Shown here: positions 1 to 5,241 of the stretch, in pieces
How positions within the stretch are numbered: the first letter of the stretch is position 1
Layout: each line of letters opens with the position of its first letter
Source: Sphingobacterium sp.
GTDB taxonomy: Bacteria; Bacteroidota; Bacteroidia; SpSt-205
Assembly: GCA_028276345.1 (NCBI GenBank)
Contig: JAPYWM010000092.1
Location: 1 to 5,668, forward strand
Length of the DNA stretch: 5,668 bases
Direction of reading: 5' to 3'
Translations under genes and position numbers: made by a program
The notes under the pieces: model-generated
Told to the model about the DNA's origin: nothing
Seen by the model: the letters and a program-made list of their open reading frames with translations, nothing else
Database searches by the model: none

Positions 1-576
1 GCCGTTGTACTCGGCGAAAGTGAGGGGATTCCCCCCTACCAGCAGGTAGCTGGGACTTCTTGGATCGGGGGCTTTCCAGCTCGTCCCATCCCATCGGGCA
101 AAGAAGGCAATCGGCTGATCATTCGGCGCTAATCCCACTCGGGTGAAATTTCCGCCCACCAAAAGCTCCCCATCATACACATACAGGACCTGAACCTCCC
201 CGTTGACGCCGCCGCCCACGCTGGACCAGGTATTAGTATTTGGGTCGTAAGCAGCCAGATTATTTGCGCTTCTTCCGCCAATACCGGTGAAATCCCCACC
301 TACGATCAGCTTGCCCTGGAAAACTGTCATGACGTTGACTTTGCCATGGCCGCCGGCGCCGGGGTTTGCGATAGCTTGCCAGCCGTTACCGGTCCAACGG
401 GCGATGCCTTGCGCTTGGAGAGCAGTCCCATCCACCGCCGTAAATCGCCCCCCTACATACAAGTACCCGCCCCAGCTTAGAAGAGCATGAACGGGAAAAT
501 TCGTCCCGCCGCCTACATCCTGCCAACTTTGGGTGAAACTTATCCCTATCCCGAGTACAAAACCCCGGAGACGCAT
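1..576 (-). CDS. Exported beta-propeller-like (kelch-type) repeat protein, N-terminal part, truncated by window edge
   Basis: An open frame of 192 codons runs from ATG at 576 to the left edge without a stop; an in-frame TAG lies three codons before the ATG, so this is the earliest possible start. The N-terminus (RLRG, then a short hydrophobic stretch FVLGIGISF) looks like a brief signal peptide, suggesting export. The rest is a degenerate repeat with a 40-50 residue period: GGRFT at about 42-46, GGDFT at 93-97, GGNFT at 141-145 and a decayed fourth copy (LLVGGNPLTF) near 178. Each copy alternates with ARWTGNGW, AYDPNTNTW or ARWDGTSW segments. This is the pattern of kelch/galactose-oxidase-like propellers common in secreted Bacteroidota proteins, where each unit reports a beta blade. 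No catalytic residue can be named. The C-terminus, where a type IX secretion sorting domain might lie, is outside the window. It is divergent from the polyprenyl synthase gene. Confidence 0.85.
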   Translation of the reverse strand, partial: MRLRGFVLGIGISFTQSWQDVGGGTNFPVHALLSWGGYLYVGGRFTAVDGTALQAQGIARWTGNGWQAIANPGAGGHGKVNVMTVFQGKLIVGGDFTGIGGRSANNLAAYDPNTNTWSSVGGGVNGEVQVLYVYDGELLVGGNFTRVGLAPNDQPIAFFARWDGTSWKAPDPRSPSYLLVGGNPLTFAEYNG

Positions 577-713
577 AGCTGAGAACTAACTTACGCCTTT
601 TGAGAAGTCGGACAGCCTGCTTCTGGCAAATAACGAACCCTGCGCTGGCCGTGGTGGGCCTAATCGTCGCCAGAAAAGCGGGAAGTTGAGACAGGGGTGC
701 GTATTATTGGGGC
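577..713. other. Divergent intergenic region between the repeat protein and the polyprenyl synthase
   Basis: These 137 bases separate two start codons pointing away from each other and must hold both promoters. Each gene has a one-mismatch relative of the Bacteroidota -7 box TAnnTTTG close to its start: TAAGTTAG on the minus strand (593 down to 586, 9 nt before the ATG) and TATTATTG on the plus strand (702-709, 4 nt before the ATG). I found no well-spaced TTTG/TTG -33 element for either, no convincing hairpin and no extra gene. The short reading frames crossing the region have no coding character. Confidence 0.5.
702..709 (+). promoter_or_regulatory. Possible -7 box (TATTATTG) directly before the polyprenyl synthase start
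   Basis: TATTATTG matches TAnnTTTG except for A at the fifth position and ends 4 nt before the ATG at 714. If used, transcription would start at or next to the start codon and give a leaderless mRNA. The same 4-nt spacing is seen for an exact box before the radical SAM gene, which is the main reason for listing it. The nearest TTG upstream (686-688) is only 13 nt away, shorter than the usual 17-23 nt, so the call is weak. Confidence 0.3.
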
Positions 714-1646
714 ATGCAGGAATGGGAAGGGCTTCTGCCGGCAATAACCTGGCCAGAAATGGGCAGCTGGGAAAAATGGATGCACTATGCCCTGGAGGGC
801 GGCGGCAAACGGTTACGCCCCCGGCTCGTGTGGGAGGTCTATGCCCTTTATGCAAAGGGGGACCCTGACCTCGTAGAGGCGCTGCCCGCTATGCGAGCAA
901 TTGAGCTGGTGCACACCTTTACTCTCGTACATGATGACGTCATGGACCGGTCGGAGCTGCGGCGGGGGCGCCCCACCATTCATACCCTGACCGATGAGAA
1001 TACGGCCATTCTAATCGGGGATGCCCTGATAATAGCGGCGTACGAAGTTCTATCAGACCTGCGACCAGAAGTACAGGCAAAGGTCCTGCGGCACCTATCC
1101 CGGCAAGCGCTGCGCGTGTGTCATGGACAGCTTCTGGACTTAGCGCTGGCCCAGCGCCCCACCGCCACCGTCAAGCTCGAGGAGTACCTCCAAATGATCC
1201 GGGAAAAAACCGGCGCCCTCATGGGAGCCGCCATGGCCATCGGCGGCCTCCTCGCCCAGCAGGAAGACCCCCTCATCACAGCCCTCCAAGAAGCCGGCGA
1301 AAAACTGGGGATATTCTTCCAAGTGCAGGACGACTATCTGGATGCTTATAGCACACAGACTGGAAAGCCGTTAGGTGGGGACATCGTAGAGGGGAAACGC
1401 ACCTTTTTGTGGTTGTGGGCCTATGAGGAAGTCTCCCCAGCGGTTCGGGCCCTGATGGAGGATCCGACAAAGGGTGAAGAGCGGCGGGCGATCCTGCTGG
1501 AATACTACCATAAACCCGCCTTCGCGCAGAAAGCGCGGGCTTTTTGGGAGGCACAATTTCAGGAGGTGGAGCGGACTTTTCTGACCTTACCGCAGGGAGA
1601 AAAAGTGTGGAGCACCCTCAGGGAGCTCTACGGGCGTCAGCGGTAG
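714..1646 (+). CDS. Trans-polyprenyl diphosphate synthase (FPP/GGPP synthase type)
   Basis: This 310-residue cytosolic enzyme of the IspA/GGPS family adds isopentenyl diphosphate head-to-tail to an allylic diphosphate. All hallmarks are visible: GKRLRP at 31-36, the first aspartate-rich motif DDVMD at 74-78 followed by RRG, GQ..D at 138-142, KT at 165-166, the second aspartate-rich motif DDYLD at 206-210, and GGDI..GK at 221-228. The residue five before the first motif is Phe69, and the motif has no two-residue insertion. In characterised relatives a bulky aromatic there limits the chain to about C20 or shorter, so a GGPP or FPP product is inferred rather than a long quinone side chain. ATG 714 is the earliest start because an in-frame TGA lies at 687-689; the segment before GKRLRP is about 15 residues shorter than in E. 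coli IspA. Its last 29 bases overlap the converging membrane-protein gene. Confidence 0.93.
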   Translation: MQEWEGLLPAITWPEMGSWEKWMHYALEGGGKRLRPRLVWEVYALYAKGDPDLVEALPAMRAIELVHTFTLVHDDVMDRSELRRGRPTIHTLTDENTAILIGDALIIAAYEVLSDLRPEVQAKVLRHLSRQALRVCHGQLLDLALAQRPTATVKLEEYLQMIREKTGALMGAAMAIGGLLAQQEDPLITALQEAGEKLGIFFQVQDDYLDAYSTQTGKPLGGDIVEGKRTFLWLWAYEEVSPAVRALMEDPTKGEERRAILLEYYHKPAFAQKARAFWEAQFQEVERTFLTLPQGEKVWSTLRELYGRQR

Positions 1647-3159
1647 GTAGGGCCCAGAGCGCCAACGGCTCTGCTCGGCAAAGGCAGGGATACCCCAGCG
1701 AAAGTCCCGGCGTCTCCGTGATAATGTGGGTCACCCCCGCCGCTCGCCATAGCATGGGGTGATGCGTAGCAATGGAATCAAAAAAGGCGTTTCCGTTTCT
1801 GAAAAGGTCCTGCCAGGCCGAATTGCCATTTGCAGGGTCTACGCCATATAGCAGACGCACGCGAGAACGATATGCTTCGGCATCAGACGTATGAAGATGC
1901 GCATCCAGCCGCAAGAACGCGCTGCGCATAGCAAAGAATTGGGCAGACTGCGCCTCATGCGAAGGCGAAACCGCTATGAGAGCCGTTTTTGGGAGGACGG
2001 CCTGAGCACATTCGCCTAGACGATAAGCTGGACTTTCTGCCCACCGGAGGAGCTGTAAGTAGCGAGAACCGACTATCTCGTTGCGAGCCAGCCGGTAAAG
2101 AATGAGCAGGCTCAAGCCCGTCAGTACAATAGCCATGGCGGCGGAAAGATGCACCTTCACGCCCGAGCGCTCCCGGATATATCCCAAGAGGAAAAAAACA
2201 GCCAGGGGTTTGAGCCAGACAGTGGCCCGGGGGAGCTGGCTGTACCAGATCGGTGCCCAGCGAAACGTGTAGTAGTTTAGCACATACACGCCTAAGCCTA
2301 CAGCATACAGGAGGAAAACCCATCGCAGGCTGTGCCTTTGGCGGATAGCAAGTCCGAGCGCCATAGCAAGAAGCCCAGCAAATAGAAAATGGGATTGGGG
2401 CTTGAAATAAGGGGGGGCAAAGTGCATACCCATGCGAAACTCTAAAAAGACGATCTCCCACAGCGCTTTACTTTCCTGAGGGGGCCAAGCCAAGCGCCCG
2501 ATGAAAAGGGTTTGGGCTAAAACGAGCGCTAACGCCCCACCATAAAGTGCGACCGCTCTGCGTGATAAGGACAGAACAAGCGGCGTGGAGAAGAGACCCA
2601 GCTGCCACCCCACCGAGGGATGAAAGGCAGCCGTTATGAGTAGCGCCCCCGCCGCCAGACTCCCCCATCCCCGCAGAAGCCCCACCCACACCCATACGCC
2701 AACGCTTTTAGCTAAAAGCGACGGCTGCACAGAAGGATAATACAGCTCGTTACTCCCCCAGTTCTGATAATACAGGCCGGGTAAAAATAACCACACAGCT
2801 GCCCATGCCGCTCCGCTGGACCCTATCAGGTGACGCGCCGCCTTGTAAAGCCCCGCTATGAGTATCAGACTAAACCCAGCATGCAAAAGCAGAACCAGCC
2901 ACCATCGTCCAATAAGCGGTGCATACACATGAGCCGCTATCGTCCGCTCCGAAAAAGAAGCCCCCTGAAAACTCTGCGCCAAAAGGTCTTTTGTGAAGTT
3001 TTCGGGATAACGCAGGAAAGCGGCCCAAGGCGGAATAGCCGCATCTTCATACAAGCGAAAGCCCAGCGTGATGAGCAGCAAAGCGTATGAGAAAAGAAGA
3101 AGGGCAGCGTCTCTTAGGCGGGCTGTGGGGCTAAAGGCTTGCGCCTGAGAATGAGCCAT
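1618..3159 (-). CDS. Polytopic membrane protein, GT-C-like/DUF6798-like, function unknown
   Basis: The 513-residue product has about nine or ten hydrophobic segments (roughly 18-34, 86-104, 116-130, 153-178, 203-221, 258-272, 280-297, 314-327 and 338-357) and a mostly soluble C-terminal domain from about 361. Notable motifs are an acidic first loop (YEDAA, 37-41, then RYPENFTKD, 50-58), FHPSVGWQ (179-186), MHFAPPYF (245-252), QLPRATVW (308-315) and a tail containing PKTALIAVSPS. The order of many helices with acidic residues in the first long loop, then an extracytoplasmic tail, resembles GT-C glycosyltransferase-fold proteins and the DUF6798 type of uncharacterised membrane protein; this is recalled resemblance, not a proven match, and I cannot assign a substrate. 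ATG 3159 is preferred because the next usable start codon falls inside the first membrane segment. The start overlaps the upstream radical SAM gene by 46 nt, implying co-transcription and probably translational coupling. Confidence 0.85.
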   Translation of the reverse strand: MAHSQAQAFSPTARLRDAALLLFSYALLLITLGFRLYEDAAIPPWAAFLRYPENFTKDLLAQSFQGASFSERTIAAHVYAPLIGRWWLVLLLHAGFSLILIAGLYKAARHLIGSSGAAWAAVWLFLPGLYYQNWGSNELYYPSVQPSLLAKSVGVWVWVGLLRGWGSLAAGALLITAAFHPSVGWQLGLFSTPLVLSLSRRAVALYGGALALVLAQTLFIGRLAWPPQESKALWEIVFLEFRMGMHFAPPYFKPQSHFLFAGLLAMALGLAIRQRHSLRWVFLLYAVGLGVYVLNYYTFRWAPIWYSQLPRATVWLKPLAVFFLLGYIRERSGVKVHLSAAMAIVLTGLSLLILYRLARNEIVGSRYLQLLRWAESPAYRLGECAQAVLPKTALIAVSPSHEAQSAQFFAMRSAFLRLDAHLHTSDAEAYRSRVRLLYGVDPANGNSAWQDLFRNGNAFFDSIATHHPMLWRAAGVTHIITETPGLSLGYPCLCRAEPLALWALPTADARRAP

Positions 3160-4406
3160 TTCGGAGGATTGAAGTAACCGTACGTGAGGTAGGGAAACGT
3201 CTGACGCAGGGTCCGCATGAGGCGCAGAATGCCGTAAGGTTTTTGGAGAGAGTCGGGGGGGATGTTCATGCGCTGGGCGTACCAGTCGGGGTCAATGTTG
3301 AAGTTTCGCCATTGGATCATGTGAAGGCGGGTCTGACGGAGGAGGTGGTGGAGGGCCTGGATTTCGGCGGGCTGGTCGGTAAAGCCCGGCAAAGTGAAAT
3401 AGTTGATAGAGACCCATTTCCCTAAGCGGACCGCCTGCTGGATGGACTCCACCACCATGTCAAAGGTGTAGTTTCTGGGGCGGTAGTAGCGGTGGTACCA
3501 GTCTGGCTGGGCACTATTGAGGCTGATACGGAAGCTATCCACGCCGGCTTCGGATAGGGCGGCTATGGCATCCGGCCAAGCGCCGTTCGTGTTGACATTG
3601 ATGATGCCGCGGGCGGTAGCTTTCCGGATGAGCTGGACGGCTTCGGCGATGGTTTTCCAGACGAGGAGGGGTTCGCCTTCACACCCTTGGCCGAAGCTCA
3701 CGATAGGATCCGGGGCTGTACGAAGGTGGTGGATAGCGAGTTCGGCGATTTCTTCGGCGGTAGGGCGGAAAGTCAGCCGCTGCTGGGTACTGGGGATGGG
3801 GGATTCATGTGGCTCTTGGAGGGAGATGCATCCGATACAAGCGGCGTTGCAGGCGGGGGAAGTAGGCAGAGGGCACTCCCAGCGGCCCAGGGCGAGGTTT
3901 CGGGCAGCCGGACAGCAATAGCGATCCACGCAGTTTTCCATGAGGTGGGCAACCAGGCGATTATCCGGAAAGCGGCGCAGGAGGGTTTCTTTGCCCCGCT
4001 CCATCTTATCAAAGTCATAAGTCCAGATATCTTGGCGGGGGGAGGGGTCTACGCGCGTGGCAGCCACGTAGAAACGCCCTTTGTGCCAGGCTACGGCTGT
4101 GTACGCATGGAGTGGGAGGGTGGGGGCTTCCGGCTCTCGTACATAGGAGGCCAGGGCCAGCTGCGTATGCGCCGGCGCCACAAAAGCCGCCACTGCATAA
4201 CCGCTCTCGTAGAGGCGGAGCTGGCCTTTCGGGTCTATGCCCCAAGGCCGCCGACCAGGTAGATAAAAGAGCTGGCTCCCCTCCGGAAGGGGTATCCACC
4301 GCTCCACCTCTGCTGCCTTAACCGGCTGAAAACCCAACCGTCCCGTAGCCCCCCACTTCGGATCGTCATAAATGCTCCCGTCCTCTCGGGCGTACAGCAA
4401 CCGCAC
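3114..4406 (-). CDS. Radical SAM protein of uncharacterised family with N-terminal extension
   Basis: This is a 430-residue radical SAM enzyme. The cluster-binding motif CX3CX2C (Cys186, Cys190, Cys193, context SPACNAACIGC) should hold a [4Fe-4S] that cleaves S-adenosylmethionine. Supporting barrel motifs are GCEGEPLL (241-248, the GGEP-type SAM-binding strand), NVNTNG (270-275) and FRISLNS (292-298). About 155 residues precede the core, forming a non-canonical N-terminal domain, and four more cysteines lie just before the motif (159, 164, 165, 178), possibly a second metal site. The substrate is unknown; the SPxCNxxCxGC pattern is one I associate with an unassigned group of bacterial radical SAM proteins. 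The start is GTG at 4406: an in-frame TGA lies two codons upstream and the first internal ATG is codon 135. An ATG at 4408 is in another frame. It leads an operon with the membrane-protein gene and is divergent from kdsB. Confidence 0.9.
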   Translation of the reverse strand: MRLLYAREDGSIYDDPKWGATGRLGFQPVKAAEVERWIPLPEGSQLFYLPGRRPWGIDPKGQLRLYESGYAVAAFVAPAHTQLALASYVREPEAPTLPLHAYTAVAWHKGRFYVAATRVDPSPRQDIWTYDFDKMERGKETLLRRFPDNRLVAHLMENCVDRYCCPAARNLALGRWECPLPTSPACNAACIGCISLQEPHESPIPSTQQRLTFRPTAEEIAELAIHHLRTAPDPIVSFGQGCEGEPLLVWKTIAEAVQLIRKATARGIINVNTNGAWPDAIAALSEAGVDSFRISLNSAQPDWYHRYYRPRNYTFDMVVESIQQAVRLGKWVSINYFTLPGFTDQPAEIQALHHLLRQTRLHMIQWRNFNIDPDWYAQRMNIPPDSLQKPYGILRLMRTLRQTFPYLTYGYFNPPKWLILRRKPLAPQPA

Positions 4407-4410
4407 ATCT

Positions 4411-4418
4411 CAAAGGTA
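4411..4418 (-). promoter_or_regulatory. Bacteroidota-type -7 box (TACCTTTG) for the radical SAM operon
   Basis: Read on the minus strand this is TACCTTTG, an exact match to TAnnTTTG. It ends only 4 nt before the GTG start at 4406, so the transcript would begin at or within a few bases of the start codon, which implies a leaderless or near-leaderless mRNA. The nearest upstream TTG is 14 nt away, closer than the typical 17-23 nt, and a TTC sits at 17 nt, so the -33 element is poor. Confidence 0.5.
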
Positions 4419-4452
4419 CGAAATCCCCTCATCAAGAACGTCAGGTCTCGCC

Positions 4453-4486
4453 TTTGCCCGACATACGCACAATGGCATTAGCTTTG
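4453..4486 (+). promoter_or_regulatory. Bacteroidota-type promoter for kdsB (TTTG, 22 nt, TAGCTTTG)
   Basis: TTTG at 4453-4456 is followed after 22 nt by TAGCTTTG at 4479-4486. Both parts match the -33/-7 consensus known from Bacteroides and Flavobacterium (TTG, 17-23 nt, TAnnTTTG). Transcription would begin at about 4490-4493, leaving a leader of only around ten bases before the kdsB ATG at 4501. The position also supports 4501, not an upstream ATG at 4372, as the true start. Confidence 0.6.
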
Positions 4487-4500
4487 CACCTACGACGCGT

Positions 4501-5241
4501 ATGCGGATCCTTGGTGTGATTCCTGCCCGATATCATTCGCAGCGCCTGCCCGGAAAGGTACTCCTCCCCCTCAAAGGGAAGCCCATCATCCAGCATGTCT
4601 ACGAGCGGGCCCACCAGTTTTTCGGAGACGAGCTCATCGTAGCGACGGATGACATGCGGGTGGTACAAACCGTAGAGGGCTTTGGCGGAAAAGCTGTCAT
4701 GACACGCACCACCCACACTTCCGGCACCGAAAGGGTCAGCGAAGTGGCCGAAAAGTTCCTCTACGACGCCTACATCAATGTCCAGGCAGACGAACCCTTC
4801 TTAGAAGTATCGCACTTGGAGCAGGTGGCTCGCGGCCTGGAAAAGCATGAGATTGTAACCCTCGCCAGCCATATCTACACACTGGAGGAGGTACTTTCCC
4901 CCTCAGTCGTGAAAGTCGTGACGGACATCAATGGGCGCGCCTTATATTTTTCGCGTTCGCTGGTGCCGCATGTTCGGGACATGCCCATGACTAATCCCGA
5001 GGTGGTTAAGCGGTATCCCTTTTATCGGCATGTAGGGCTTTACGGATACCGGCGAGAAACGCTCATGCGGATTGTCTCTCTTTCTCCCGCTCTCATCGAA
5101 GAAGCCGAGCAGTTAGAGCAGCTGCGCTGGCTATATCACGGTTACGCCATCCACGTCTTAGAAGCACCCTACCCAACTTTCTCCATTGACACGGAGGATG
5201 AATATGTTCAGGCCCAGGCGCTGGCTGAACGTCTTTTGTAA
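4501..5241 (+). CDS. kdsB: 3-deoxy-manno-octulosonate cytidylyltransferase (CMP-KDO synthetase)
   Basis: KdsB activates KDO with CTP to give CMP-KDO and diphosphate in the cytosol, the step that feeds KDO onto lipid A. The 246-residue length is typical. Visible family motifs are VIPARYHSQRLPGK (6-19, nucleotide-binding loop), ATDD (48-51), MTRTTHTSGTERV (67-79), NVQADEPF (93-100, with metal-ligand Asp97; the usual form is NVQGDEP, so Gly is replaced by Ala), YFSRSLVP, then FYRHVGLYGYRRETL, LEQLRWLYHGY and SIDTEDE (228-234, with Asp230 at the second metal position). The frame is open back to an ATG at 4372, but those 43 extra residues would overlap the divergent radical SAM gene and lack family character; the family N-terminus begins at 4501, just after the promoter. 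The following lipoprotein gene starts 38 nt before the kdsB stop, so the two are probably co-transcribed. No other LPS gene is in the window. Confidence 0.96.
   Translation: MRILGVIPARYHSQRLPGKVLLPLKGKPIIQHVYERAHQFFGDELIVATDDMRVVQTVEGFGGKAVMTRTTHTSGTERVSEVAEKFLYDAYINVQADEPFLEVSHLEQVARGLEKHEIVTLASHIYTLEEVLSPSVVKVVTDINGRALYFSRSLVPHVRDMPMTNPEVVKRYPFYRHVGLYGYRRETLMRIVSLSPALIEEAEQLEQLRWLYHGYAIHVLEAPYPTFSIDTEDEYVQAQALAERLL

Larger units (their letters stand above)
4407..4500. promoter_or_regulatory. Divergent promoter region between the radical SAM gene and kdsB
   Basis: The 94 bases between the two start codons carry an exact TAnnTTTG box on each strand, so both promoters share this short stretch. 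There is no purine-rich Shine-Dalgarno sequence at the usual distance before either start. The plus-strand promoter also has a correctly spaced upstream TTTG. Because the two polymerase footprints would largely overlap, expression of the two units may be mutually exclusive or co-regulated; that is inference from geometry only. Confidence 0.6.

Noticed and set aside
1523..1545. Hairpin CGCGC-agaaa-GCGCG followed by a T-run, like an intrinsic terminator on the plus strand
   Set aside because: It lies inside the polyprenyl synthase gene about 100 nt before its stop codon, in conserved-looking coding sequence; the stem is only five pairs and the T-run is short and offset.
1654..1675. Small inverted repeat AGAGC/GCTCT after the polyprenyl synthase stop
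   Set aside because: The stem has five pairs, no T-run follows, and the bases encode the C-terminus of the converging membrane protein.
1955..2461. A 168-codon minus-strand open frame inside the membrane-protein gene
   Set aside because: It is an out-of-frame shadow; the 513-residue frame has consistent membrane segments and motifs across the same bases.
3687..4262. A 191-codon plus-strand open frame antisense to the radical SAM gene
   Set aside because: It lies wholly opposite a region with clear radical SAM motifs, its protein has low-complexity Gly/Arg-rich character, and it has no promoter or family motif. It is a by-product of GC-rich coding on the other strand.
4372..4500. Possible 43-residue N-terminal extension of KdsB
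   Set aside because: The extension has no resemblance to the family, would overlap the divergent radical SAM gene, and spans the predicted kdsB promoter. The family N-terminus begins at the ATG at 4501.
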